The notes under the pieces are model-generated. The model made no database searches. It was given only the letters and a program-made list of their open reading frames with translations, and had not been told where the DNA came from. Shown here piece by piece: positions 9,734 through 19,027 of a stretch of DNA of 64,000 nucleotides. The position numbers and the translations under genes were made by a program. Source of the DNA: Pseudomonas sp. S06B 330 (GTDB taxonomy: Bacteria; Pseudomonadota; Gammaproteobacteria; Pseudomonadales; Pseudomonadaceae); NCBI RefSeq assembly GCF_002845275.2, contig NZ_CP088149.1, positions 1,794,501-1,858,500 on the forward strand. Direction: 5' to 3'. The first letter of the stretch is position 1; every line of letters starts with the position of its first letter.

Positions 9734-9903
9734 GGTTATTCCTTTATCATCAGGTGGAAGTCGGTGCTCTTTTGGCGCCGTGGCATCACTTTAATCGCTG
9801 GTATGGCGATTGCCTGTCGATTGCAACAAATAATTGCCAACGCCACATTGATCTGTCGCTAGAATCCGGCGGTTTGTCCTCCTTCGTTCTCAAGGTTTTT
9901 GAA

Positions 9904-11190
9904 ATGCTGATGGCGTCGCTGATTTTCCTGCTGACCATTACCCTGGTGATCTGGCAGCCCCGAGGGTTAGGGGTGGGGTGGAGTGCGAGCGGTGGCGCGT
10001 TGTTGGCACTGCTCAGTGGCGTGGTGCACTGGGGTGATATTCCGGTGGTCTGGCAAATCATCTGGAACGCTACCGGTACCTTTATCGCCTTGATCATCAT
10101 TAGCCTGCTGCTCGATGCTGCTGGTTTCTTCGCCTGGGCGGCCTTGCATGTGGCGCGCTGGGGGCGTGGCAGTGGGCGACGGTTGTTCTGTTACATCATC
10201 CTGCTGGGGGCGCTGGTCTCAGCGCTGTTCGCCAATGACGGTGCGGCGCTGATCCTGACGCCGATTGTGGTGGCCATGCTTCTGGCCTTGCGTTTCAGTC
10301 CGGCGGCGACCCTGGCGTTTGTCATGGCTGCAGGTTTTATCGCCGACACCGCCAGCTTGCCGCTGGTAGTGTCGAACCTGGTCAACATTGTCTCGGCGGA
10401 CTTCTTTGGTATCGGCTTCAACCGCTATGCCGCCGTGATGGTGCCGGTGAACCTGGTCGCGGTGGTGGCAACCCTGGCGATGCTGCTGTGGTATTTCCGT
10501 CGTGATATCCCGGCTGACTACGACCCCTTACAGCTGGACCGACCGCGCAGCGTAGTGCAGGACCCGGCGACCTTCGTTGCCGGATGGCTGGTCTTGGTGA
10601 TCTTGTTGATCGGCTGCTTTGCGCTGGAGCCGCTGGGTATTCCCATCAGTGCCATCGCGGCGCTGTGCGCGTTGGTGTTGCTGCTGGTGGCGGCGCGTGG
10701 GCACAAGATATCCACGCGCAAGGTGCTCAAAGAGGCGCCCTGGCATATTGTGGTGTTCTCGCTGGGGATGTACCTGGTGGTCTATGGCCTGCGCAACGCC
10801 GGATTGACGGACTACCTGGCCGGCTGGCTGGAAAACTTTGCCCAGGGTGGGGTGTGGGGCGCCGCCATGGGGACGGGGCTGCTGGCCGCGTTGCTGTCGT
10901 CGATCATGAACAACCTGCCGACGGTGCTGATTGGCGCGCTGTCGATTGACGCAAGCACGGCCAGTGGCGTGGTCAAGGAGGCGATGATCTACGCCAACGT
11001 GATTGGCAGCGACCTGGGGCCAAAAATCACTCCGATCGGTAGCCTGGCCACGCTGTTGTGGTTGCATGTACTGGAGCGCAAGGGGGTGAAGATTGGCTGG
11101 GGCTATTACTTTAAGGTCGGGATTGTGCTGACGGTGCCGGTGTTGCTGTTGACCTTGGCGGCGTTGGCGTTGCGTCTGAGTCTGGGTTAA
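9904..11190 (+). CDS. arsB: ArsB-type arsenite efflux permease
   Basis: 428 residues, as for ArsB. The protein is almost entirely membrane helices, with family landmarks near the N terminus ([20 protein letters not shown] and the [15 protein letters not shown] loop), [16 protein letters not shown] near residue 110, MNNLPTVL near residue 335 and [20 protein letters not shown]. It extrudes As(III)/Sb(III) using the proton gradient or an ArsA ATPase. ATG 9904 is chosen, with AAGG upstream; the reading frame is open back to 9718 but that extension is not ArsB-like. No arsR, arsC or arsH lies beside it, unusual for arsB, so regulation and a resistance role are uncertain. Confidence 0.88.
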   Translation: MLMASLIFLLTITLVIWQPRGLGVGWSASGGALLALLSGVVHWGDIPVVWQIIWNATGTFIALIIISLLLDAAGFFAWAALHVARWGRGSGRRLFCYIILLGALVSALFANDGAALILTPIVVAMLLALRFSPAATLAFVMAAGFIADTASLPLVVSNLVNIVSADFFGIGFNRYAAVMVPVNLVAVVATLAMLLWYFRRDIPADYDPLQLDRPRSVVQDPATFVAGWLVLVILLIGCFALEPLGIPISAIAALCALVLLLVAARGHKISTRKVLKEAPWHIVVFSLGMYLVVYGLRNAGLTDYLAGWLENFAQGGVWGAAMGTGLLAALLSSIMNNLPTVLIGALSIDASTASGVVKEAMIYANVIGSDLGPKITPIGSLATLLWLHVLERKGVKIGWGYYFKVGIVLTVPVLLLTLAALALRLSLG

Positions 11191-11203
11191 CGACGGCCTT
11201 TAC

Positions 11204-12148
11204 TCAGTCTGGCAGGTTCGGCCACTGATCAGACACCAGAAACACCCGCTGCGCTTCCTGCCAGTCGCCACCTTGCACTTCCACCATGCGCACCAGCAGT
11301 TGCGCGGGTGCCAGTGGATCAAGCGCGTGAAACCAGCTTTCCAGGCGTGCTGCTGACCAACATGCCTCAGGCTCACAACGCGCCGGCGCCAGCCAGGCTT
11401 GGCGCGGCAAGGGTTGCCAGGAACCATCGTGACTGTGCTCGACATAAGCTGGCCAATCGCGCTGATGTAACCACTGCCCACGCAAGTGCTGGGGGTGTGC
11501 ACCGGCAGGCGAGTCGGCATGGCCGGGCCATGGATAGAACAGGTAGCCGCCAAGCCAGAGCTGCGCGCTGAACTGCTTGATACCCAGTGCCGCCAAGGCT
11601 TCACGGCTTTCTGCCCGGGCAGAAATTGGCAGTTGGTGTGCGCTCAGATGCGCCAGCTTACGGTCCAGACGGTCATGACAACCTGGGCCCAGCCAGTGCG
11701 CCGGGTCCTTGCCATCGCCGCCTGGCGGCCCCAGATAGAGTTTGATCGCCAGTTCCAAATGGTGCACGCCTTGCTCATCGCGCAGGAGAATATCCAGCTC
11801 GCCCAAGGTGTGGCCACCGGTGCGGATTGGCAAATTGGCAGCCAACAGCTCGACCCCTGGCGCTTGCTGCAAGGCAAATTGCCAGAGACGTTCGTAGTAC
11901 AGACCTAATCGCCGCGTGGTGGTTTGCGCTAGCCAGTGATCCAGCGCGCCGCTGTCGTGGTCCAGGGCGTATAACCAGTGGTGCAGGCGTTCAGGGTGGG
12001 CAACCCAGTCACTGCCCGCCAGCGGATGTCGTTGGGGCCAGGGCGTGTCGTGCAGCATCGGGGGCGCGAGGATAACCCAGGCCAGGTCGCGCACGTGGGG
12101 CTGGCGCAACTGGCGGGGCAGGTCGATCAGGCCGGGGAAAGGGTTCAT
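11204..12148 (-). CDS. DUF1853 family protein
   Basis: 314 residues from ATG 12148 (an upstream in-frame start at 12208 would add 20 unlike residues). Hallmarks of DUF1853 include RHPLAGSDWV, LGLYYERLWQFAL and the strand pair THTLGELDILL...HHLELAIKLYLG in mid-protein. That GELD(116-119)-x12-ELAIK(132-136) arrangement resembles the core of PD-(D/E)XK nucleases, although the acidic residue sits four rather than two positions before the lysine. No biochemical role is established from the sequence. It is divergent from nadK and convergent with arsB (14 bp). Confidence 0.8.
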   Translation of the reverse strand: MNPFPGLIDLPRQLRQPHVRDLAWVILAPPMLHDTPWPQRHPLAGSDWVAHPERLHHWLYALDHDSGALDHWLAQTTTRRLGLYYERLWQFALQQAPGVELLAANLPIRTGGHTLGELDILLRDEQGVHHLELAIKLYLGPPGGDGKDPAHWLGPGCHDRLDRKLAHLSAHQLPISARAESREALAALGIKQFSAQLWLGGYLFYPWPGHADSPAGAHPQHLRGQWLHQRDWPAYVEHSHDGSWQPLPRQAWLAPARCEPEACWSAARLESWFHALDPLAPAQLLVRMVEVQGGDWQEAQRVFLVSDQWPNLPD

Positions 12149-12285
12149 CCAGCGAGCATAGCCGCTAACCTTCGGGCCTTGGCGATTTTCTCCGGCGTTT
12201 GCTGCCACCCGGCGCTTTCGCCCATAATCGAACTCTTTGGCGCAATTGCGCCTCTTTACCCGCCGTAGCGTCTAGCAGGAGCCCC

Positions 12286-13176
12286 ATGGAGCAATTTCGC
12301 AATATCGGTATCATCGGTCGCCTTGGCAGTTCGCAGGTGCTCGATACTATTCGCCGACTGAAAAAATTCCTGCTGCAACGGCATCTGCACGTCATCCTCG
12401 AGGAGACGATTGCCGAAGTCCTGCCTGGCCACGGTCTGCAGACCTCGTCGCGCAAGCTGTTGGGTGAAGTCTGCGACCTGGTCATCGTGGTTGGCGGTGA
12501 TGGCAGCCTGCTCGGCGCCGCCCGCGCCTTGGCCAAGCACAACACCCCGGTGTTGGGTATCAACCGTGGCAGCCTGGGCTTTCTGACCGACATCCGTCCT
12601 GATGAGTTGGAGGTCAAAGTCGCCGAAGTGCTCGATGGCCATTACCTGGTGGAAAACCGCTTTCTGCTCCAGGCCGAAGTGCGCCGCCACGCCGAAGCCA
12701 TTGGCCAGGGCGATGCGCTCAATGACGTGGTCCTGCATCCAGGCAAATCGACGCGGATGATCGAGTTTGAGATCTACATCGATGGCCAGTTTGTCTGCAG
12801 CCAGAAGGCCGACGGCCTGATCGTCGCCACCCCGACCGGTTCGACGGCCTATGCGCTGTCGGCGGGCGGGCCGATCATGCACCCTAAACTCGACGCTATT
12901 GTCATTGTGCCGATGTATCCGCACACGCTGTCCGGGCGGCCGATCGTGGTCGATGGCAACAGTGAACTGAAGATCGTGGTGTCCAAGGACCTGCAGATCT
13001 ACCCGCAGATTTCCTGTGATGGCCAGAACCACTTTACCTGCGCCCCTGGCGATACCATTACGGTGAACAAGAAGCCGCAGAAACTGCGCCTGATTCACCC
13101 ACTGGATCACAATTACTACGAGGTCTGCCGGACCAAACTCGGTTGGGGCAGCCGCCTGGGTGGTGGAGGCGAGTGA
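12286..13176 (+). CDS. nadK: NAD kinase
   Basis: 296 residues, phosphorylating NAD to NADP in the cytosol. The GGDGSLLGAAR motif (about residues 70-80) carries the catalytic aspartate; NRGSLGFLTD follows, then the NDVVLHPGKSTRMIEFEIYIDG and TPTGSTAYALSAGGPI motifs that line the nucleotide pocket. ATG 12286 has AGGAG upstream. The stop overlaps the next start (TGATG). Same-strand order nadK-metallophosphatase-rhomboid-yeaC-DUF2797-pepN with overlaps or short gaps suggests one operon. Confidence 0.96.
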   Translation: MEQFRNIGIIGRLGSSQVLDTIRRLKKFLLQRHLHVILEETIAEVLPGHGLQTSSRKLLGEVCDLVIVVGGDGSLLGAARALAKHNTPVLGINRGSLGFLTDIRPDELEVKVAEVLDGHYLVENRFLLQAEVRRHAEAIGQGDALNDVVLHPGKSTRMIEFEIYIDGQFVCSQKADGLIVATPTGSTAYALSAGGPIMHPKLDAIVIVPMYPHTLSGRPIVVDGNSELKIVVSKDLQIYPQISCDGQNHFTCAPGDTITVNKKPQKLRLIHPLDHNYYEVCRTKLGWGSRLGGGGE

Positions 13177-14147
13177 TGCTCGATCCAGCCCGTAGTTACG
13201 ACCTGATTGGTGACGTGCACGGCTGTGCGCACACCCTCGAACGCCTGCTCGATGCCCTCGGCTACAAGCGCCAGGGCGGTGTCTGGCGCCACGCCCAGCG
13301 CCAGGCGCTGTTCCTCGGCGATATCATCGACCGCGGCCCGCGGATTCGCGAGGCGCTGCACATCGTCCATGACATGGTCGATGCAGGTCAGGCCTACTGC
13401 ATCATGGGCAATCATGAGTACAACGCGCTGGGTTGGAATACCCCGGCTTTGCCCGGCAGTGGCAAGCAGTTCGTGCGCGAACACAACCCGCGCCACGGTC
13501 GGCTGATCTACGAAACCCTGACCCAATTCGAGCAGCATCCAGGCGACTGGCATGATTTTCTCGAGTGGTTTTACGAGTTGCCGTTGTTTATCGATGCTGG
13601 GCGATTCCGTGTCGTGCATGCCTGCTGGGACCGGCGGCTGATCGAACCGTTGCGCCAGCAACACCCAGATGGCCGTATCGATGAGCATTTCATCCAGGCC
13701 TCTGCGGTGCCTGAGAGCTTTGCCGCGACAGTCTGCAACCGTCTGCTGCGCGGTACCGACATGCGCCTGCCGGACGGTCTGACCCTGACCGGTGGCGACG
13801 GCCTGACGCGGGCCTTTTTCCGCACCAAGTTCTGGGAAGAAGATCCGCAAACCTACGGCGATATCGTCTTCCAGCCGGATGCCCTGCCGGAGAAAGTCGC
13901 CAGTACGCCACTGAGCCACACCCAGAAAAATGCCTTGCTGCGCTATGGAGAGGACGAGCCCATGCTGTTTGTCGGCCATTACTGGCGCAGCGGCAAACCG
14001 GCACCGATCCGTTCCAACCTGGCCTGCCTGGATTACAGTGCGGTGTTGTACGGCAAACTGGTTGCTTACCGACTTGATGATGAAACTCAGATCGACCCAC
14101 GCAAGTTTGTTTGGGTCGACGTGGACCGGCCGGAGGCCAACCAATGA
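13176..14147 (+). CDS. Metallophosphoesterase (calcineurin-like)
   Basis: 323 residues. The dimetal site is clear: GDVHGC near residue 9, GDIIDRGP near residue 49, GNHE near residue 78 and two later histidines in VVHACWD and FVGHYW. This PPP-like layout (GDxHG, GDxxDRG, GNHE) fits Ser/Thr-phosphatase or Ap4A-hydrolase relatives (ApaH/PrpE style) more than SbcD-type nucleases. The substrate is not evident. The ATG shares one base with the nadK stop, and the 3' end overlaps the rhomboid start (ATGA), so it is translationally coupled on both sides. Confidence 0.87.
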   Translation: MLDPARSYDLIGDVHGCAHTLERLLDALGYKRQGGVWRHAQRQALFLGDIIDRGPRIREALHIVHDMVDAGQAYCIMGNHEYNALGWNTPALPGSGKQFVREHNPRHGRLIYETLTQFEQHPGDWHDFLEWFYELPLFIDAGRFRVVHACWDRRLIEPLRQQHPDGRIDEHFIQASAVPESFAATVCNRLLRGTDMRLPDGLTLTGGDGLTRAFFRTKFWEEDPQTYGDIVFQPDALPEKVASTPLSHTQKNALLRYGEDEPMLFVGHYWRSGKPAPIRSNLACLDYSAVLYGKLVAYRLDDETQIDPRKFVWVDVDRPEANQ

Positions 14148-15016
14148 GTGCAGTGGTGGTGTTGCGTATGCCCTTGAACACCGACCTGAGTGGCTTTGTC
14201 GGCTTATTGCGACGCCTGCAGGTGCCGCATCGGGTCAGCGAAGAGGGCGGTGATCAGGTGTTGTGGGTAGCGGAAAACCTCGCCGAGGATGTCCGCGAGT
14301 TGTACCAGCGCTTTCCCGAAGGCGATGCCGACTTCCAGCTGCCCGCCGATGCCGCCCTGACGCCGGCGTCACGGCCGGGTTTCGCCGAACAGTTACAGGC
14401 CAGCAAGGCCACTGCGGTGGTGTTGTTGCTGTGCCTGATCGTCGCCGGGCTGACCGGTCTCGGTGACAACTTTGCCACCCTGAGCTGGCTGACCTTTCTC
14501 GATTTTCGCGTACAGGGCGAATACCTGTACTTCACCCCGCTGGCGGCGAGCCTGGCAGACGGCCAATGGTGGCGTCTGTTCACGCCGATGCTGGTGCATT
14601 TCGGCATCCTTCACCTGGCCATGAACGCGCTGTGGTATTGGGAGCTGGGTCGACGTATCGAACTGCGTCAAGGGCCCTGGTCGCTGCTCAGCCTGACCTT
14701 GTTGTTCAGCTTGGTCTCCAACGCCGCGCAGTACCTGTTTGGCGGGCCGAGCCTGTTTGGCGGCTTGTCGGGGGTGCTCTATGGCCTGCTTGGGCACGTC
14801 TGGCTGTACCAGTGGCTGGCGCCCAATCCGGTCTACCGCATGCCGCGGGGGGTACTGGTGATGATGCTGGTCTGGCTGCTGCTGTGCCTGTCCGGATTGG
14901 TCAGCTTGCTGGGCTTCGGCCAAATTGCCAACGCCGCTCACGTGGGCGGGCTTTTGGTCGGTTGCCTCAGCGGGCTCTTGGGCGGGGCGCTGGCCCGGCG
15001 TAAACTGACGGCTTGA
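14144..15016 (+). CDS. Rhomboid family intramembrane serine protease
   Basis: 290 residues. The N-terminal 85 residues are cytosolic and resemble the GlpG N-domain; six membrane helices follow. The catalytic dyad is visible: S209 in FGGLSGVLYG and H266 in ANAAHVGGL. HLAMNALWYWELGRRIE (about 157-173) carries the conserved HxxxN and the tail of the L1/TM2 region. It cleaves membrane-spanning substrates within the bilayer; the substrate here is unknown. The start overlaps the metallophosphatase stop codon. Confidence 0.92.
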   Translation: MSAVVVLRMPLNTDLSGFVGLLRRLQVPHRVSEEGGDQVLWVAENLAEDVRELYQRFPEGDADFQLPADAALTPASRPGFAEQLQASKATAVVLLLCLIVAGLTGLGDNFATLSWLTFLDFRVQGEYLYFTPLAASLADGQWWRLFTPMLVHFGILHLAMNALWYWELGRRIELRQGPWSLLSLTLLFSLVSNAAQYLFGGPSLFGGLSGVLYGLLGHVWLYQWLAPNPVYRMPRGVLVMMLVWLLLCLSGLVSLLGFGQIANAAHVGGLLVGCLSGLLGGALARRKLTA

Positions 15017-15030
15017 TTTTGGGAGACGCT

Positions 15031-15291
15031 ATGTCCACTTTTGCGCAAATGATCGAAAACATCACCCCGGAAATCTACGAAAGCCTGAAACTGGCCGTGG
15101 AACTGGGCAAATGGGCGGACGGGCGCAAGCTCACCACCGAGCAGAAAGAATTGTCGCTGCAGGCGGTGATCGCCTGGGAACTGCAGAACCTGCCTGAAGA
15201 GCAGCGTACCGGCTACATGGGCCCGCAAGAGTGCAGCTCGAAGTCGGCACCAGTGGCCAACATCCTGTTCAAGTCGGATGCGGTCCATTGA
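15031..15291 (+). CDS. YeaC family protein (DUF1315)
   Basis: 86 residues, small and cytosolic. The sequence MSTFAQMIENITPEIYESLK and the GRKLTTEQKELSLQAVIAWE segment are characteristic of YeaC/DUF1315 proteins. GGGAG precedes ATG 15031. The stop codon overlaps the TTG start of the DUF2797 gene. Function unknown; conserved association with the next gene in pseudomonads suggests a joint role. Confidence 0.85.
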   Translation: MSTFAQMIENITPEIYESLKLAVELGKWADGRKLTTEQKELSLQAVIAWELQNLPEEQRTGYMGPQECSSKSAPVANILFKSDAVH

Positions 15292-16118
15292 TCGAACTTG
15301 GCCGCGGCTCCATCAGTAAAATGTCGGCGCGTCTTGACGCGTCGGTGGTGCAGTACGCTTTTCGTCTGGGCGAGCAGGAAGTGCCGGTCAATCCGTTGAT
15401 CGGCAAGACCCTGCGCCTGGAATACCTTGGTGCCATCCATTGCAGTCACTGCGGTCGCAAGACCAAGACCAGCTTCAGCCAGGGCTATTGCTACCCGTGC
15501 ATGACCAAGCTGGCCCAATGCGATGTCTGCATCATGGCCCCGGAAAAATGCCACTACGATCAAGGCACCTGCCGCGAACCCTCCTGGGGCGAGCAGTTCT
15601 GCATGACCGATCATGTGGTGTACCTGGCCAACTCCTCGGGTATCAAGGTTGGTATCACCCGTGCCACTCAGCTGCCCACTCGCTGGCTTGACCAAGGCGC
15701 CAGTCAGGCATTGCCAATCGTGCGGGTCGCTACCCGGCAGCAATCGGGCTTGGTCGAAGACCTGTTCCGCAGTCAGGTCGCTGATCGCACCAATTGGCGG
15801 GCACTGCTCAAGGGCGATGCCGAAGCGGTTGACCTGCTGGCGGTGCGTGATCAGTTGTTCGACAGTTGCGCCGAGGGGCTGACCGCCTTGCAGGCTCGCT
15901 TTGGCCTACAGGCCGTGCAGCCATTGAGCGACGGCGAAGTGCTGGAAATCCGCTATCCAGTCGAGGCCTACCCGAGCAAGATCGTCAGTTTCAACCTGGA
16001 CAAGAACCCGGTGGCTGAAGGCACACTGCTGGGGATCAAGGGTCAGTACCTGATTTTCGATACCGGTGTGATCAATATTCGCAAGTACACGGCGTACCAG
16101 CTCGCCGTGCATCAGTAA
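15288..16118 (+). CDS. DUF2797 family zinc-binding-like protein
   Basis: 276 residues if the TTG at 15288 (TTGA overlap with yeaC) is used; ATG 15321 is the alternative and would remove 11 residues. Nine cysteines fall between residues 52 and 105, including C52-x2-C55, C68-x2-C71 and C78-x2-C81, a likely pair of zinc sites. They are followed by HVVYLANSSGIKVGITR and TRWLDQGA, a pattern resembling the GIY-YIG nuclease core (strand, K-x-G-x-T, then Arg helix). That relation is my inference. The C-terminal 100 residues look like a small beta domain. The job is unknown. Twelve bases separate it from pepN. Confidence 0.8.
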   Translation: MIELGRGSISKMSARLDASVVQYAFRLGEQEVPVNPLIGKTLRLEYLGAIHCSHCGRKTKTSFSQGYCYPCMTKLAQCDVCIMAPEKCHYDQGTCREPSWGEQFCMTDHVVYLANSSGIKVGITRATQLPTRWLDQGASQALPIVRVATRQQSGLVEDLFRSQVADRTNWRALLKGDAEAVDLLAVRDQLFDSCAEGLTALQARFGLQAVQPLSDGEVLEIRYPVEAYPSKIVSFNLDKNPVAEGTLLGIKGQYLIFDTGVINIRKYTAYQLAVHQ

Positions 16119-16130
16119 AAGGACCGCCAC

Positions 16131-18788
16131 ATGCGTACCGAACAGCCGCAAGTGATCTACCTCAAGGACTATCAGGCGCCCGAGTACCTGATCGACGAGA
16201 CGCACCTGACCTTCGAACTGTTCGAGGACCACAGCCTGGTTCACGCGCAGCTGGTCATGCGCCGTAACCCCGCGCGTGGTGCCGGCTTGCCGCCGCTGGT
16301 GCTCGATGGGCAACAGTTGGAGTTGATTGCAGTCGCCATGGACGACCAGGCGCTGCAAGCGGCTGACTACCAGCTGGACGACAGTCATCTCACCGTGCAG
16401 CCGAAAGCTGCAAGCTTCACGCTCGACACCAGCGTAAAGATCCACCCGCAAAGCAATACCGCGCTGGAAGGCCTGTACAAGTCCGGCAGCATGTTCTGCA
16501 CCCAGTGTGAAGCCGAGGGCTTTCGCAAGATCACCTATTACCTCGACCGCCCGGACGTGATGAGCAAATTCACCACCACGGTGATCGCCGAACAGCATCG
16601 CTACCCGGTGCTGCTGTCCAATGGCAACCCGGTCGGTACCGGCCCGCAAGAAGATGGCCGGCATTGGGCAACCTGGGAAGACCCGTTCATGAAACCGGCC
16701 TACCTGTTTGCCCTGGTGGCTGGTGACCTGTGGTGCGTCGAAGACAAGTTCACCCGTCAGTCGGGCCGTGACGTCACCCTGCGCATTTATGTCGAGCCAG
16801 AAAACATCGACAAATGCCAACACGCCATGACCAGCCTGAAAAAGTCCATGCGTTGGGATGAGGAAGTCTATGGTCGTGAGTACGACCTGGATATCTTCAT
16901 GATCGTCGCGGTCAACGACTTCAACATGGGCGCCATGGAAAACAAGGGCCTGAACATCTTCAACTCCAGCTGTGTACTGGCCCGCGCCGAGACCGCTACC
17001 GATGCCGCGCACCAGCGGGTCGAGGCAGTGGTTGCACACGAATACTTCCACAACTGGTCGGGCAACCGCGTGACCTGCCGCGACTGGTTCCAACTGTCGC
17101 TCAAGGAAGGCTTCACGGTGTTCCGCGATTCGGAGTTCAGTGCCGACATGAACTCGCGTACGGTCAAGCGTATCGAAGACGTAGCCTACCTGCGTACCCA
17201 CCAGTTCGCCGAAGATGCCGGCCCCATGGCTCACGCCGTACGCCCGGACAGCTTCATCGAAATCTCCAACTTCTATACCCTGACCGTTTACGAGAAAGGT
17301 TCGGAAGTGGTGCGCATGGTCCGTACTTTGCTCGGTGCCGAAGGGTTCCGCAAAGGCAGCGACCTGTACTTCGAGCGCCATGACGGCCAGGCCGTGACCT
17401 GCGACGACTTCATCAAGGCCATGGAAGATGCCAACGGCGTCGACCTGACGCAGTTCAAGCGTTGGTACAGCCAGGCCGGTACTCCGCGTGTGGCGGTCAG
17501 CGAGGTGTATGACAGCACCGCGAAAACCTACAGCCTGACCTTTCGCCAGAGTTACCCGGTAACCCCGGACAAGGTCGAGAAGCAGCCGTTCGTGATTCCG
17601 GTTGAGCTGGGCCTGCTCGATGCCCAGGGCAACGACATCGCCTTGCGTCTGCAAGGTGAAGCGGCTGCCGCTGGCACCTCGCGGGTACTGTCGGTGACCG
17701 AAGCCGAGCAGACCTTTACCTTCGTCGACGTCAGTGCCAAGCCGCTACCGTCGTTGCTGCGCGGCTTCAGCGCGCCGGTCAAACTGAGCTTTCCGTATGA
17801 TCGCGATCAGCTGATGTTCCTCATGCAGCACGACAGCGACGGCTTCAACCGCTGGGAAGCGGGTCAGCAGCTGTCGGTGCAAGTGCTTCAGGAGCTGATC
17901 GCCCAGCACCAGCAGGGCAGTGCCCTGGTGCTTGATCAGCGGTTGGTCACGGCGCTGGGAACGGTGTTGGCCAATGAGCAGTTGGACCAAGCCATGGTGG
18001 CCGAAATGCTCTCGCTGCCAAGCGAAGCCTACCTCACCGAAATCAGCGAAGTGGCTGATGTCGATGCCATCCACGCGGCCCGTGAGTTCGCTCGCAAGCA
18101 GATCGCCACGCAGCTGTTCGACGCATTGAATGCGCGTTACCAGGCCAACCGTGGTGTGTCGCGCGTGACCGAATACGTGGCCGAAGCTGAGCATTTTGCC
18201 CGTCGCAGTCTGCAGAATATTGCCTTGTCGTACCTGATGCTCAGTGGCAAACCTGAAGTGCTGGCCGCGACTCAGGAGCAGTTCGACGCCTGTGACAACA
18301 TGACCGAGCGCCTTACCGCGCTGGCCGTGCTGGTCAACTCGCCGTTCGAGGCTGAGCGTGCCAAGGCACTTGAGGTCTTCGCCGAGAACTTCAAGGACAA
18401 CCCTCTGGTCATGGATCAATGGTTCAGCGTGCAGGCAGCCAGCACCTTGCCGGGCGGCTTGGCACGGGTCAAAGCGCTGATGCAGCATTCGGCGTTCACG
18501 ATGAAGAACCCGAACAAGGTACGTGCCTTGATCGGTGCCTTCGCCGGCCAGAACCTGGTCAACTTCCATGCTGGCGATGGTTCTGGCTATCGTTTCCTGG
18601 CGGACCTGGTGATCGAACTCAATGCCCTCAACCCGCAGATTGCCTCACGGCAATTGGCACCGTTGACCCGCTGGCGCAAATACGACGGCGCCCGTCAGGC
18701 ACTGATGAAGGGTGAGCTGGAGCGCATCCTGGCGTCCGGCTCACTGTCCAGCGATGTTTATGAAGTCGTGAGCAAGAGCCTGGCGTAA
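16131..18788 (+). CDS. pepN: Aminopeptidase N
   Basis: 885 residues, an M1 zinc metallopeptidase that removes N-terminal residues from peptides in the cytosol. The substrate-anchoring GAMEN motif is at residues 267-271 and the zinc/catalytic signature is H303-E304-x2-H307 with the third zinc ligand E326. The tyrosine that stabilises the intermediate is expected in the NFYTLTVYEKG stretch. Length and C-terminal helical domain agree with gammaproteobacterial PepN. It is last in the nadK run and is followed by a REP hairpin. Confidence 0.97.
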   Translation: MRTEQPQVIYLKDYQAPEYLIDETHLTFELFEDHSLVHAQLVMRRNPARGAGLPPLVLDGQQLELIAVAMDDQALQAADYQLDDSHLTVQPKAASFTLDTSVKIHPQSNTALEGLYKSGSMFCTQCEAEGFRKITYYLDRPDVMSKFTTTVIAEQHRYPVLLSNGNPVGTGPQEDGRHWATWEDPFMKPAYLFALVAGDLWCVEDKFTRQSGRDVTLRIYVEPENIDKCQHAMTSLKKSMRWDEEVYGREYDLDIFMIVAVNDFNMGAMENKGLNIFNSSCVLARAETATDAAHQRVEAVVAHEYFHNWSGNRVTCRDWFQLSLKEGFTVFRDSEFSADMNSRTVKRIEDVAYLRTHQFAEDAGPMAHAVRPDSFIEISNFYTLTVYEKGSEVVRMVRTLLGAEGFRKGSDLYFERHDGQAVTCDDFIKAMEDANGVDLTQFKRWYSQAGTPRVAVSEVYDSTAKTYSLTFRQSYPVTPDKVEKQPFVIPVELGLLDAQGNDIALRLQGEAAAAGTSRVLSVTEAEQTFTFVDVSAKPLPSLLRGFSAPVKLSFPYDRDQLMFLMQHDSDGFNRWEAGQQLSVQVLQELIAQHQQGSALVLDQRLVTALGTVLANEQLDQAMVAEMLSLPSEAYLTEISEVADVDAIHAAREFARKQIATQLFDALNARYQANRGVSRVTEYVAEAEHFARRSLQNIALSYLMLSGKPEVLAATQEQFDACDNMTERLTALAVLVNSPFEAERAKALEVFAENFKDNPLVMDQWFSVQAASTLPGGLARVKALMQHSAFTMKNPNKVRALIGAFAGQNLVNFHAGDGSGYRFLADLVIELNALNPQIASRQLAPLTRWRKYDGARQALMKGELERILASGSLSSDVYEVVSKSLA

Positions 18789-18798
18789 TGGCCTGATC

Positions 18799-18857
18799 GC
18801 CAGCAAGGCTGGCCCCACCGTCCTCCCGAGAGACTGTGGGGGCCAGCCTTGCTGGCG
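18799..18857. repeat. REP element, family B (GCCAGCAAGGCTGGC type)
   Basis: CGCCAGCAAGGCTGGCCCCAC and GTGGGGGCCAGCCTTGCTGGCG face each other across about 16 nt, giving a long hairpin just after the pepN stop codon. It is related to the element at 22505-22570 and differs from the GTAGCCGCTGCCG family. Confidence 0.8.
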
Positions 18858-19027
18858 AGAACTACCCCGCAAATCCTTCGCTTAACAAAAGATAACGTCC
18901 CGTTCGTTGTCAGCCCTTCAAAAACCCCGATAGGATGGCCCTCAGCTTTTGCGGGGCTCTGGAACACGGTTTTTCGCAGTGCCTGCAAATAGATTGACCC
19001 AAATAACAATAATCGGGGGACAGATCT

